DNA from: Psococerastis gibbosa
Taxonomy: Eukaryota > Arthropoda > Insecta > Psocodea > Psocidae
NCBI GenBank assembly: GCA_963971405.1
Contig: OZ020484.1
Location: 7,130,001 to 7,194,000, forward strand
DNA length: 64,000 bases
Direction of reading: 5' to 3'
Below, piece by piece: positions 11,084 through 22,891 of this stretch. The notes under the pieces are model-generated. The model searched no databases. It worked only from the letters and a program-made list of their open reading frames with translations, and was not told the DNA's origin. The translations under genes were made by a program, and so were the position numbers. How positions within the stretch are numbered: the first letter of the stretch is position 1; each line of letters begins with the position of its first letter.

Positions 11084-12135
11084 CCCAGATTCAAAAAGGT
11101 TCGACCATCTCAATTCACAATGCGTTTCAGTTTCTATCTCTGTCAATCCGAATAATATATCATTTATTTTAATATGGAAAGTAGCCTACCTATTCCTCAA
11201 TCATATGAGAAAAAATTCTACTTATTATGTTTAAAACATATCTGACTAGACTGCTTTGCTGAAACATATGCTGAAATCATCAATTCAAAAAACCTGGACC
11301 ACTACGTTTTCAATATTTTGTTATATTGCCTTTTGCATTAATAACTGCCTTCACGCGACGGGGCATGGAACATACAAGAGCGACACCTTCATCAGCAGTG
11401 AACGAATCCCAAATTTCTAATGAAACTGTCCTCAGTTCGTCCTTTGTCCCCTCAAGAGTGGTCCTCCACTTCTTCATTTTTCCCCAATTATTTTCGATGG
11501 GGAAAGGTCAGGGCTGCTTGAAGGCCAAACGAGAGGTTTAACACCATTATTTTGAAACCATGCCTCAGCAATTCGGCCGGTGTGGCAAGTTGCGCGGTCT
11601 TGCTGAAATATAACATTCCCGTTCGACGCCATCTTTGTAAGAGAAGGCTTCAAACTGTCCTCCAAAATCTTAATCCACGCCTCCCCATTAACAGTACCCT
11701 CAACAAAATTAAATACACCTGTTTCTGATGCACCCATACACCCAAACTTCACGGTTTTCTTGATACAGTCGGGCTTGAATGTCTCGCCATATATTCGTAC
11801 TACGCGCTTAGATCCAGCAGAATCCAAAGTTAGTTCATATCGGCCGTCATCGCTCCAAATGATCTTTTTTTTTTCAAGCTTGCCCTGATGTTCAAGGAAA
11901 GAATAAGGCTAAGTGGTCAAAGATTTTTGGTTCGGTTAATTATGCTCCTTCTCTGGAAAGTGTCGAGGAATCGATGAAAAACTAACGGATCTAAATTGAA
12001 TTGATCAACTGTCATTAAGGGAGTACCTATGTGGCTAAATTCCGGAGTAAACTCAGCTACCTACAATTTGTATTAACCGAGATAAAAATTGAAATGCATT
12101 GTGAATTGAGGTGGTCGAACCTTTTTGAATCTGGG
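11084..12135 (-). mobile_element. Tc1/mariner element, internally deleted
   Basis: Terminal inverted repeats of about 50 bp begin cccagattcaaaaaggttcg (left) and are complemented by cgaacctttttgaatctggg (right). TA precedes the left end; the right flank reads CA. The ~1.05-kb length is short for Tc1, and only the C-terminal part of the transposase remains. It lies in the long intron 3 of gene P. Confidence 0.85.
11326..11890 (-). pseudogene. Tc1 transposase C-terminal fragment
   Basis: The minus-strand translation includes IIWSDDGRYEL, QQDRATCHT and WPSSSPDLSP, the typical first and second aspartate neighbourhoods and the late SPDL motif of Tc1 DDE transposases. The N-terminal DNA-binding domain is absent, and the usual glutamate after SPDLNP is not kept (SPSKIIGEK). 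It is an inactive remnant carried by the element at 11084-12135. Confidence 0.85.
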
Positions 12136-12139
12136 CATC

Positions 12140-13730
12140 TTATGGGATTGTCCTTTTGGCTCTTTTAGCTCTTAACCATATTTCATTAGCTTATCATACA
12201 GACACAACCATGCACCCCCAATCCAGCCAGCTAACTTGATGACGCAATTCGCAGGTTTCAAGTCTCAAAATAATGTTCTCTTTATCTGGTGTGCCTCGAC
12301 AAATTTTATCCCCACGACCGCCACTGCGGATGCAGAAGCTTAAAACCAGCCAATGTTTTTTTATCACACATTAATTTTATATACAATATTGTTAGCTAAC
12401 CAGTGCCATCGCTATAAAAATCAGTGAAATCTGGAATGCCCACTATTAAAAATGTACCTGAATTACGTTATATCTTGAGGATACACGTAAGACGTGTCAT
12501 ATAAAGGTGACAAAATCAAACAGGCCTCGTTCATTAAAGCCTATTATGTAACTGCGCCCTCTAGCGGTCTAGCATTTGAATATCAATGTCGGTTCGGAAA
12601 TTTACCATAATACCTGGGAGCTGTTATATATAGAGGATGCGGCTTGTTAATTCTGTTATAATAACTGTTATCAACATTATGAATTCTAACAAAACAACAC
12701 CATCGTCATCTATAGGGATTAGAGCCTAAAGGGTCATTCGCTTCTGATGAAAAGTTTTTTTCCTTCAAATAATCATAGCGCCCTTTGGGGCTTACGCGTT
12801 GTGTCTTTATGTGTAGTACAACACTGTGGTTTTGAATGGGGTTGGTATGGTGTGAACCATTGTTGTTTGGGAAAATGCTTAAGTACGCTAGACAACGAGT
12901 TGCCCAGGTACCATCTACAACAGTTTGCCAGGCAGAGAATTCAAAATATTTTGTAAAGAATGATGACGAAATTAATTAATTCCTCCTTCCACAGTCATGA
13001 AGACGGGATAGATATTAAATTCAGAAGGAATTTAGTTTTTCTCATCTGAAATATTATTACTTAAAAAAACGTTAAAATACATTTATTTATTTATTATATA
13101 TTATTTATTTATTTAGATTTTGTAGAATATTAAAACCAGTCGGGTAAATATTCTATTGTACGTTTAGAGAAAGCTCGTATTTTTAATGCATTTTTCATCT
13201 GAACACTTTCATATCTTTGCGGCTATTGTACTTTCGTCAAAATATTGCAAAATATTTTGAAATCGCTCTCTTAAGAGACAATGGGATGGATAATAATTGT
13301 ATAATCATGAATTATTATCAATTGTAGAGCTGTAAAAAACAACAAGAAAAATAGAAAATGTTTTCTGAGCATTTTGATATAATGCGAATAATATATACGT
13401 GTATTCATAATACATATATGCACCTCTATCTAACAAAAATTTGCACAATTATGGAACCGGAACACAGAATCGCAGCACCCTCCTCCCCCAATACAAAACC
13501 CTGGCATCCTATACCAATAATGAACCCCAAATCAGTCTACTCGCGGATAATTCGAAATCGTGCCCTGCGTGTGGAAAATTTTGAAGAGATAATATAATAT
13601 GCCAATTCCAGTTTTCATTGATGATACCATGATGGCATGACATACCGAAGCCATATCTGCGTCAATCATTTTTAAGCCGCAAGGCTTGTCTTCGTAGTTG
13701 GAAGACACCCACTGACACACCCATCCTAGC
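12140..13730. other. Intron 3 of gene P, low-complexity AT-rich stretch
   Basis: No exon or element boundary is recognisable. A (TTTA)n-like tract lies at 13081-13120. The small ORFs here look like chance frames. Confidence 0.5.
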
Positions 13731-13734
13731 AGGC

Positions 13735-15030
13735 ACTTGCAGTTGCGTAGTTGCCCTAGGTAGGCCTACCTGTACATATACTATTCAATTCGTGGGCAGG
13801 TGAATGTGCTTCGCCGTTAGTTATCTGATATAAAAACATGTAGATCAAAATGTCATCTGATTTCTCTTGATTTCCTCTAGAACATTGAGTTCATCTACCT
13901 TAACTTTTTTCTTTTCCCTTTTCCTAGCAGACTCCTGCAGTTGCCTAGTTGCCCTTCGTATCTGTACCTATACTATTCAATTCGTATTGGTCATTGGCGT
14001 AAATTGCTAAAATACCGGGGGGTCTTACACTCTCACGAGTTCTGTGCCCCTAGTTGTCAAAATACGGGGGGGGGGAGAGATAGGTGTGTGGATGCTTAGA
14101 ACCCCAAAAACGTTAAAATATTAATATCCATGATATTGCAGTGCAGATTCAAACATAAGGCGGGTATTCCACATACGTACATCGTCAATGAAAATTATGA
14201 AATTGAAGGACATTTCAATTTTACTCTAAAGCCATTTAAAATGTTAAAAATGTGTTAAAATTGATTTATGATCAATTGATCATAGAGTAAAATCACAAAC
14301 AAACTAAAATTAAAAAATGGCGTCATGGGATATGTCAAGTGTGTCAAGTACAATTATTTCAATTGATTTTTTTTAAAAAACAGTGTTCATCCATTAAACA
14401 GATCGGTGAAGGTCGATCTTACTTCGGATCTCCTACTATTATTAAGTTTTATTAAAAATAATAAGTGTACGAAGAAAACAAATACAAACAAAATTTCAAA
14501 AAACAAATGCAAACAAATTTCAAAAATTTGGCGCATACGTTTCAATAGAAAATTGTCAATTTTTGAAAAAAAACATGTGGAATGGCCGCCATCAATGAAT
14601 AATTGAAATGTCCTTCAATTTCATAATTTTCATTGACGATGTACGTATGTGGACTACCCGCCTAAGCATTGACAAAAGAACAATCCGAAACACCGAAATT
14701 GCCAACATAATATATGAAAATAGTCGAATTTTCGCGCTAAAGTAATTTTTTAAAATTATTGTTATAAATGCTCGACGAAAAATAAAACTTTCGTATTTTT
14801 AATTATTCGTTTATTTATTGAGTTTTTTCAATCAATTTGTTGTATTTCCTGGAAAATCCTGGAGGACCGTAACCAGTACCTCGGGTGGCAATTAGCCCCC
14901 GTAGGCCCTCCTAATTACGCCAATGGGGCAGGTAGATGTGCTTCGCCGTTATTTATCTGATATAAAAACATGTAGATCAAAATGTCATCTTATTTCCTAT
15001 AGAACATTGAGCTCATCCACCTTAAAAAAA
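13735..15030. repeat. Tandem duplication split by a dispersed repeat that itself carries a foldback
   Basis: The unit 13735-13930 (ttgcagttgcgtagttgccc ... ggcaggtgaatgtgcttcgc) is repeated as 13931-13989 plus 14924-15030. The second copy is interrupted by a repeat (about 13990-14923) with ends like ATTGGCGTAA and TTACGCCAAT. That repeat is in turn interrupted by the foldback at 14159-14662. Three events are thus ordered in time. Confidence 0.65.
14159..14662. mobile_element. Foldback MITE, 504 bp, TSD TAA
   Basis: The ends GGCGGGTATTCCACATACGT and complement are flanked by TAA on both sides (14156-14158 and 14663-14665). The arms continue through acatcgtcaatgaaaattat and gaaggacatttcaatt. 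The interior contains the AT-rich core with aatggcgtcatgggatatg that is also the core of the composite foldbacks at 16385 and elsewhere. The 3-bp TWA duplication and GGC.. ends resemble PIF/Harbinger MITEs. Confidence 0.8.
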
Positions 15031-16384
15031 TTTCTTTGTAAATTAAGTAAAAGAGACCGTTCCTCAACGACTCATAGGGGCATTACGAATGAACTGTTAG
15101 AGGATTATCTTCCTTGACTACTGCTCTATTCGGAATTTTGTCTTTCCAAGCCCTCTTCCCAGAATTTTGGGCTGGCTACGCCCATGTTCTTCTCTGTCTT
15201 GGTCGGCTCCTGGCATTGGCAACCTCAATGGTGCCCTCAATGGTGCCCTCAATGGTGCCGTTCATTATGGTGTTCCAATCTCTAGGCTGTTCTCGAAGGT
15301 ATAAAGTATACGATAGTTAAGAGTCCTTTCTTCGTTTATCCATTGGAGCATCTCTTCGTTTGTTATGTGGTCCCACCATGATATTTTAGCATTCTTTCAT
15401 AGCACTGCATTTCGAAGACTTCTAGATGTATGAAGCCATAAAAATAAATAATTTACGTAATTTAGCAAAGCGTGTCAACAAACTGGTATAAAACTAAGTG
15501 TAATAAGTACTAGATATAAAATTGCAAGTGTCAAAATATTGAAAACAAGACTCGTTGAGGGATTGCGGGTAATTGCATATAAAAGCCCGGGGAAATTAAT
15601 TGCAAGCTTTATTAAAAACCCACCTACAGTATATTACTTTCAATATTTTATGCAGGTAGACTACCATACTTATATCGTCAAACTGTCATGAAGAAAATTA
15701 CTGGATCGGCAATTATTGTAATTTTCCACATCCTTCAGCACTGATTAAATTAAATTTACTTGCGTATTTTCACTTGCAATCAAACAAAAAACTGGCTAGT
15801 CAGTTGGTTTATTGACTTTTACGTCGTGATAGACAATCTTATTACACACCATTCGGATCGTCCGTTCTAGTGGCAATTTTGAAAATTGAGGGTTTTAAAA
15901 AAAGTGGCTCAATAATTTTCTTCTCGGGGAGGCCTACACAGTATCTTCTTCTTCTATAAACAAATACAGGACCTTGCTTATAATTATGACGAATCCATAC
16001 ACAAATTAATTTTAAATTCGTGGGATAGCTACAGTAGTAACGCCCTTTGACCGCACCATATTTAATGGGTTTATAGGGCCAAGATGTTGGTAAAACCTTG
16101 CTCAGGCCCGGTTATAATACGGTACCTGTTACTTGCTGAGCTGGTCTTGTAAGACATGGCTCAGATGACATTGTTTGGACTATAAATAACGCCTTGCTAG
16201 GAAAAACTTGCGTAGATGCCAGCTCATAAAAAATAAGGTTCAATGCCATGCCAATTACCGTTGGTTCAACGGGGTATGGCCTTCTTTATGGTCAGATAGC
16301 CGTGGTTTTATTGTAGTCAGTGGCGTAGACAAGGGGGCGAGTCCACTGGAATCCACGATCTTTGGCTTGTCGGGACATTGTTTA
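15031..16384. other. Intron 3 of gene P, nothing identified
   Basis: A short triplication of atggtgccctca occurs at about 15225-15260. No exon, RNA gene or bounded element is recognisable in the rest. Confidence 0.45.
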
Positions 16385-16768
16385 GGTGCCCATTCCATTG
16401 ACCGGCTAGGGCTATTTCCAAAAACGGTGACGTGGTAGCAGACATTCAAGACTTAGGTGGCGTTTCCACCGACCTCGCATTGCAGAATTGACGGAAATGT
16501 TTATTTTCCTCTATGCCATAGTTAAAATTGATCAATGATCATACAGTAAAATCACAAACAAACAAATTAAAATTAAAAAATGGCGTCATGGGATATGTTA
16601 AGTACAAACATTTTAGTAGATTTCTATAAAAAGAAAAATTCTAATTTCCGTCAATGTCATTTGCATTCTGCAATGCGAGATCGGTGGAAACGCAACCTAA
16701 GTCTTGAATGTCTGCTACCACGTCACCGTTTTTGGAAATAGCCCTAGCCGGTCAATGGAATGGGCGCC
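16385..16768. mobile_element. Composite foldback MITE, copy 1 (subfamily A), TSD TTA
   Basis: The outer arms begin GGTGCCCATTCCATTGACCG and are complemented at the right edge. They run through gacgtggtagcagacattca to agactta, where a second inverted repeat starts (ttccaccgacctcgcattgc). The AT core contains atggcgtcatgggatatg. TTA flanks both ends (16382-16384 and 16769-16771). Confidence 0.85.
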
Positions 16769-16849
16769 TTACCACTACACCCAACGCCGTAGCACGAACC
16801 TCTTAACTCTAATTTAGTTTAATTAATTAATTTTATATGCCAAATGCAA

Positions 16850-17075
16850 TATGTTGAATAAAAACAATGCTTTATGGATTCCTGTTCGGTTACATAGTTG
16901 TGTAGCTGTGCTAACCGAATCTTGTCAATGAGTATAATTTTATATTATGTAGGTAGAGGATTTAGCAGACACTGTACTTGTCGTGCTTGTGGTCCAGCGG
17001 TTAAGCCGACGCCCCGGATAGACGTAGATCGTGGCTCGTGGGTTCGTATCCCACCAAGTCCAGTTTTTTCTAAAT
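16850..17075 (+). repeat. tRNA-like headed dispersed repeat, copy 1
   Basis: The tRNA-like part is at about 16990-17064. It has an A box (tggtccagcgg), a B box (gggttcgtatccc) and a following T-run. The upstream 100 bp also match 28030-28134, so the repeat unit extends beyond the tRNA-like body. An insertion of gtggctc disturbs the T stem here. Confidence 0.6.
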
Positions 17076-17696
17076 CCTCGGTTATAGAGAGCATATTAGA
17101 ATCCACGCTTGTGCAGATTGAAATATCATCCTTCCATTCCTGTCAGTAAACTGCAGCCTTAACGCCAGTTGCACTTGCCAAGTGCATATAGGATGCATGT
17201 CATAGTTCTTGACAGAAACCATGTAAGATGGTCATAGAAAATAGGATTTTCTATTAATAATTCAAAGCATTCATTGATAGAAATGAATCGCATGCCATCT
17301 TGAATAAATTTATACACTCTCGTGTAAACATCTAAAATCTAAATGCATTTCAATGCTCGGTCGGTCTTGTTTTGCATATAAGGAGTATAGATTTAAAGCT
17401 CCAATGCACATTTCTCTACGTGTATTGCTGAGAAGAATTTCAAAGAAAATTGAAACTGATAAAACTGTCATGTTACTATGAATAGACCAGTGGCGTATGC
17501 ATAAGATAGGTACCCCTTTATGCTTGACCGGGTCACCTCCAGCTATCAATTTCTTGCTTTAGGCAGACTAGCAATTTTGCTCCATGTTTTATATGGATCT
17601 ATTTTTTATATTGGTAAGCGTTACAACGCAACTTTGGACTACTGCTCAGTATAATGTGTATAATCTGTGTGACGATGTTTTCTAAAAAAACATATT

Positions 17697-17887
17697 GACT
17701 TTGTGTTCTATTACTAAGCCAACCTAGTGGAGTTAGGGCTATAAAGCCCTCTCTTACACTCAACTAGGAAAGCCCGGGACCGCCTGCTTTACATGCTCTC
17801 CTAAGCATGGCTAGAAAATGTAGCAAGTGTGAGATTCGAACCAACAACCTTTCGGCTGAAAGTCGGATTCTGTACCACTACTCTAAA
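17697..17887 (-). repeat. tRNA-headed SINE S1
   Basis: The copy is nearly full length. On the minus strand it carries a tRNA-Glu-like head (ctttcagccgaaaggttgtt), the core gcttaggagagcatgtaaag, then ctagttgagtgtaagagagg and gctataaagccc-type sequence ending at ggttggcttagtaat. Confidence 0.75.
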
Positions 17888-18263
17888 TCTGTAGCGGAGC
17901 GTGCATGTAAGGCGGGCAATACCGCATTACACTCAAGTGACTCAACAAATCCTTAGAATGTATGTATGTATGTAATGTAGAGCTTCGTTGAAACCTATAA
18001 GAAGCCGCGAGCAAATAAGATTGTATGAGCATCATGTTATCAACGCAGTCTAAGAAAATTAAGAATCTCGTCACGTTAGAATTCAAACGTTTTCTTTATT
18101 GTTTTTAAATGTTTAATTTTTAAGACGAGAGAACTTGCTATATAAAATGATGCTTGTTTTTTTTTTTTTTTAACTGAAATAAATATTTGCAAGCATTACA
18201 CTCGCAATTATCCGCCACTGCTCTACATGTCCTTTTCTAAGTATAACTTTCCATTTGTTGCAG

Positions 18264-18452
18264 ACGGCCCCCTCGGGACAAACCATTGTGACTGGCTGTA
18301 CGGAATCTTCGGCCACGAGACCTCTTGTACCAGGTACTGGACCTGCTGGAACGGAACTGCCACGGAACAACTGTGTATTGGTGGTCTTTTGTACAACGAA
18401 AACACACACTCCTGCGACTGGCCCGAAAACGTTGAGGGTTGCCAAAAACATC
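18264..18452 (+). CDS. CPAP3-type chitin-binding protein (gene P), exon 4: CBM14 domain 2
   Basis: After a tgttgcag acceptor the exon joins in phase 1 and encodes GPLGTNHCDWLYGIFGHETS and onward to ENVEGCQKH. All six domain-2 cysteines are present (HC, SC, TC, LC, SC, GC). The spacing and the YWTCWNGTA segment are typical of the middle CPAP3 domain. It ends C|gtaagt. The preceding intron is about 8.5 kb and full of repeats. Confidence 0.92.
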
Positions 18453-18532
18453 GTAAGTACACTAATATATACATTTATATACAATACTGAACGATGTTGC
18501 TAAATTTTAGAAGATGCTGTAAAGTAGGCGGT

Positions 18533-19090
18533 AGTAAGGCGGTAAATTTTGATAAAGTAAGGAATGTCTAAACATCAATGCGCTAAAGAGCACAGGTTGA
18601 CTAGGTAAGCTTGATCCTAGACGGTAAGTGAGGTAAATTTTGATAAAGTAAAGAATGCCAAAACATCAATACACTGAAGGGATCATGTTGACTGGGTAGG
18701 TTTGATAGATTGATCTCAGACAGTAAGTGCGGTTAATTTTGGTAAAGTAAAGAAAGTCAAAACATCAATGCATTAAAGAGCTCAGGTTGACTAAGTAGGC
18801 TTGATCCTAGACGGTAAGTGGGGTAAATTTTGATAAAGTAAAGAATGTCAAAACATCAATGCATTAAAGAGCTCAGGTTGACTAGGTAAGTTTGATAGTT
18901 TGATCCTAGACTGGAAGTTCTGTAAATTTTTATGAAGTGAAGAAAGTCGCAACATCAATGCATAAAAGAGCTCAGTTTGACTAGGTAAGTTTGATAGTTT
19001 GATCCTAGACTGGAAGTTCTGTAAATTTTTATATAGTGAAGAAAGTCACAACATCAATGCACTGAAGAGCTCAGGTAGACTAGGTAGGCT
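18533..19090. repeat. Intronic tandem repeat, six units of 91-100 bp
   Basis: Units share gataaagtaaagaatgtcaa, acatcaatgcattaaagagc and ggtttgatcctagac-like segments. Landmark spacings measured from the aaagta motif are 91, 99, 91, 99 and 100 bp. The array starts about 80 bp downstream of exon 4 of gene P. Confidence 0.85.
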
Positions 19091-19805
19091 CATTAAAAAA
19101 AAAAATCTAATACGGTCATTAAACCTCATTAAATTGAATTAGGCTACAGCTACAGACTAATAAAAAATAAAATATCCGTTATGCCTCACTCTTGAAAGGA
19201 AATTAATTGATTTTCTTCGCCGGGGTACTGGAAAGCAATTAGCCTCATAATTATAACAAAATTATTAGCAACAAGGTAATTAATAATAATAAACTGTCTG
19301 AAATATTTTTTAAATAATTAACAACCCAGTAAATAATGACTTAACCATGCTTTCCAAAATTGAAAACTTCTAAACTAGGATTGTACAGTTACTGTCAAAT
19401 TTAAGGTATAATAAAGACGGGCATTGCCTTCAGTAAAATGGTTGCAGCCGCGGGCAGAATAAAATTTACATATTGGGTAAAACCTTGCGAGAAGTTTTCC
19501 AGGAACAAAGTACTTTATGCCTATAAATGGGAGAGCGATCCCAGTTGTTTACGCAATCAGGAGCGGACTGGAATTCTAGAACCAGGTACAGGCTATAGTC
19601 ACACATGCATTACAGGTATAGAACACCTCCTCTATAAGATGAGCGTCAACGGCTTTCAATAATTAAGAGACTATCGGAGCGGGAAAAGCCTTACAAGTGT
19701 ACAGAATCAAAATATCTCATGAAATAATTATCGATAGAGCTGTCAAAAATATCACTTCCGTTGGAAGAAATTTCCCTGAGCATTTTCATGTGTGCCTCTT
19801 TCTAA

Positions 19806-20135
19806 TACCGATTATCGAAACAGAGTTTATCAAAATATAGATTATCGAAACATAGACTATTAAACTATCGATTTTGGACCCATCGACTATTGAAACGTCT
19901 ATTATAAAAATATTAATTCTCGAAACATCTACTCATCTACTATCGAAATATCGATTCTCGAAACATCAAGTATTGGAATATAGATTATTGAAATGTAAAC
20001 TATCGAAATATATATGAGCGAGATATAGATTATATAATTGTCAATTTTCGAAAGACCGATTATCGAAACATCAAGTATTAAAATATTGATTCTCGAAACA
20101 TCTATTATCGAAATATTGATTCTCGAAACATCGAA
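19806..20135. repeat. Degenerate ~16-bp tandem repeat
   Basis: Variants of attatcgaaacatcga recur about twenty times. On the minus strand an open frame (19929-20216) reads a periodic ISIIDVSRIN-like protein purely because of the repeat. I regard it as non-coding satellite-like sequence within intron 4 of gene P. Confidence 0.75.
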
Positions 20136-20580
20136 ATATGTACGGTTCGAGCCAAATTTGCCGGCTCGTGTATGTGACGCTGTAGGACCAGGCCGCCCCT
20201 GTCTAGAATATCGCAATAATTATCTTTAGCAGACTTGCTCTCAATGTTGATGACCCCTCAGCCAAGTCGCCATTGGTCTGGAATTTTAAGCAAGTGAAGA
20301 AAACTTGCGGATAATTTTCCAATTAGAGGAAAATTGAGCGGACACTCAACACTGCCTTTGGTCACAATTGGCGGCGGTGAAGCTTTTGACATGTCAAAAT
20401 GGCATATCTACCTCTACGAAATGTCTGTAGCTGTCTTTCATGAAAACACTTTTTCTTCTTCTTTTTCGTCTTTGATGGGCTTATGCCTGTTCGACAACAC
20501 TTCTCATGTCATTTTGTTTTTACAAAACGCTCTTCTTCTTATTTAAATGCCTCTTCTATCGAAGATTCGTGATCTTCTGA

Positions 20581-20760
20581 AGAACCATTACAATCCGGGC
20601 TGATGGGCAGTGGTCGATATGAAAGTGAACTTCCAAACGTTTCGTCAATATCTACGGTCGACATCGTCAGTGGCGCTGCGTAGACATCAAAGGTTGCACC
20701 TCGTAGCGAGATTCACTTTCATATCGACCACGGCCCATCAGCCCGGATTCTACTGGTTCT
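20581..20760. repeat. Palindromic dispersed repeat (GGCTGATGGGC family)
   Basis: The arms agaaccattacaatccgggc and onward to gatatgaaagtga are complemented by the right arm ending attctactggttct, about 48 bp each. Related copies lie at 30980-31148 and 36655-36760, with a fragment at 61658-61712. The loop has gtcgacatcgtcagtggcgc. Confidence 0.7.
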
Positions 20761-21112
20761 TGATACGACTCCGGCCGTGAAAGTCTTCATAGATCTTCAT
20801 GGCTATTTGGACCATGGAGACTGGAGACTTTGAGACCTGGAGATCAGTCTGCAAGGTCCGAATTTATATAGCTGCAGTCGCCAAGGTACACGACGCTCTA
20901 CCACGTACCAATAGGACTATTGTTTCTTTTCAACCTCCAGGAGAGGTGGGCCCTCGATTTTGAGTGGGGGGGGGGGGGGTAAGCCGTGATGCAGCCGCAC
21001 CCCTCCCCCTCCCTTTGTCATTTTATGTGCCTTTGTACTTCCTGAACGAATTGCCGTTTCTAATACAATTTTAACTTGAACCATTCTTCTTATTTCCTCT
21101 TAGTGCCACAAA

Positions 21113-21167
21113 CTGGACCGAGTTTACTCGAACGTGCTTTCCTATTATCCAAATTAGTTAAATTTAC
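21113..21167 (-). repeat. Fragment of element T1
   Basis: The stretch ctggaccgagtttactcgaa plus cgtgctttcc matches the outer edge of T1 copies A to C. Only this edge remains. Confidence 0.55.
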
Positions 21168-22221
21168 TTAATGAACTTAAATAGGCTAGATAAAAGTTAT
21201 TTAAATCATATTTTTTGTCATGACTGTGTGTGTAAGCCACTGCATATTCATGGAGAAAATTCTAAATTCTCCCACATTTTCACGAAATTATGCAAATCAA
21301 GCCATCAGGGGAACAAGGCTCAAAACATAAAATTAAGGTAGCGTTATTAGAGGCTATTATTAGAAATTAAAGTTGATTCAACCACTTGGAAGGTTGTCGA
21401 ACTTGGTTGGTCGTTGGCATTAAAAGTAGGCTAGGTCCATGCATACAATCATTCATTTAATAAGAACGCATTATTATGAATGATATACAGTACTTATGAT
21501 GCTGATTATTAATTAGGTGGTCTCCCCCATAATTCCAGTCCGCTAATTAATATTTAGTTAATATATTTAGGCCAACGTTAATTTTTCCACCGCCTTCCTC
21601 TTCTGCGAATGCCTCTTCTATCAAAGATTGATGTAGATGCCCTACTTCGAACTCCCCAAAAGGAAGTCCAGTGTGTATTGTATCGAATGTACTAGCTTGC
21701 GATTTTTATTCTTTTTATTCTACTTCTTTTAATGCCTCCTCCATCGAAGATTGGCGACCATCATGGCGATTTAGACCTTGGAAACTGCTGCTCTGAACAG
21801 GGTTTTCAACGATCTTCTTCTTCCGGAAGCCCTCTGCCCTATTCTCTATCTATTTTCCTTTGGATTATTACATGCAGAAGGCAAAATTTCTCGTTCGTGG
21901 TTTTTATGGAGTCTTCAAAAGGCTTTTGTTTTACTGTAGATGCATGGGGCCGTGTGGGTAGAGAATGAATAATTAATTGAGCTAAAAAAACACGTCATTT
22001 GGAACGATTTTCAAAAATGTTCGAAATAGTCGGTAATTAAAAAATTCTCATCGGTTTTTCTACCCCAAGAGACGCAAGTCACACAATCACTACGGATCCA
22101 TCACTACGGGTGACTATCTGCGGGACTTATGGTGTTTTTTGATTTGATCTGATTCTTCCAAATTAAAAATCGTCCTCCACATTTTTCTAATTTTTATTAT
22201 ACTGAAAATATTTATTTACAG

Positions 22222-22652
22222 CTCTCTGTAACGAAGAAGCTAACGGCAACGTCCCACTCGGCAAATCCTGCAACCGGTACTGGCAGTGCCAGGGAGGCTA
22301 CCCTCGTCTGCAGAGGTGCCCCGCTATGCTCGTCTTCGACCGCAGATCACTCCGGTGTGTCGTACCACCCACAGAAGACTGCGACGTTCCCACCACACCT
22401 CCTCCTTCCCCCGATGAACTCGATGACGAGGAAGAAAACCTACCCCCGCAGCAGGCTCGTCCCCCACAGGGTCGTCCTCAAGGTCAACAACAGCAGCAGC
22501 AACAACGCCAGCAGCAGCAGCAACAACGCCCGCAACAGCAACAACAGAGGCAGCAGCAGTTTAGGCAACAGCAGAGCGAAGAAGATGAGACGCCAAATAT
22601 TCCAAATCTACCACCTGGTGCCATCCCCCTGCCCGTGCGAAGCCGCAATTGA
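22222..22652 (+). CDS. CPAP3-type chitin-binding protein (gene P), exon 5: CBM14 domain 3 and Gln-rich acidic tail
   Basis: The exon joins in phase 1 after tttacag. It encodes LCNEEANGNVPLGKSCNRYW and onward to PTEDC, which gives six cysteines. A tail follows with PTTPPPSP, an acidic DELDDEEEN run, a Gln/Pro/Arg-rich low-complexity region (about residues 80-120 of the exon) and a terminal PLPVRSRN before TGA. Unlike the other three genes here, domain 3 is not followed by a phase-2 intron. The CAG/CAA repeat suggests length variation between individuals. Confidence 0.93.
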
Positions 22653-22891
22653 ATAGTTTAGGGGGTTTTATGACTGCATTGTTATTTTTTTAAAGGGTTA
22701 AGTCGTTTTTTCGCGACAGTTTCATATCCATTTTGCACAATTCATGTTTGTTGTTAAATGGAATTTATTAATTTTGAGCCTGAATCGTATAGAGCTACAG
22801 GCTATATCTTCTTGGACATACGCCTATATATACCATTACCATACTATAAGTTGTGCCTTAGTTCAAATTGAATAGCCTATTTCAATTTGAA

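Noticed and set aside
19929..20216. A periodic minus-strand ORF (ISIIDVSRIN repeats) as a repeat protein
   Set aside because: The periodicity comes from a degenerate 16-bp DNA repeat, and the opposite strand is equally open. There is no signal peptide or exon boundary.
20600..20640. A hammerhead-like CTGATGG ... GAAAGTG in the palindromic repeat
   Set aside because: CTGATGG lacks the required A, and no stem II pairs between the two parts.
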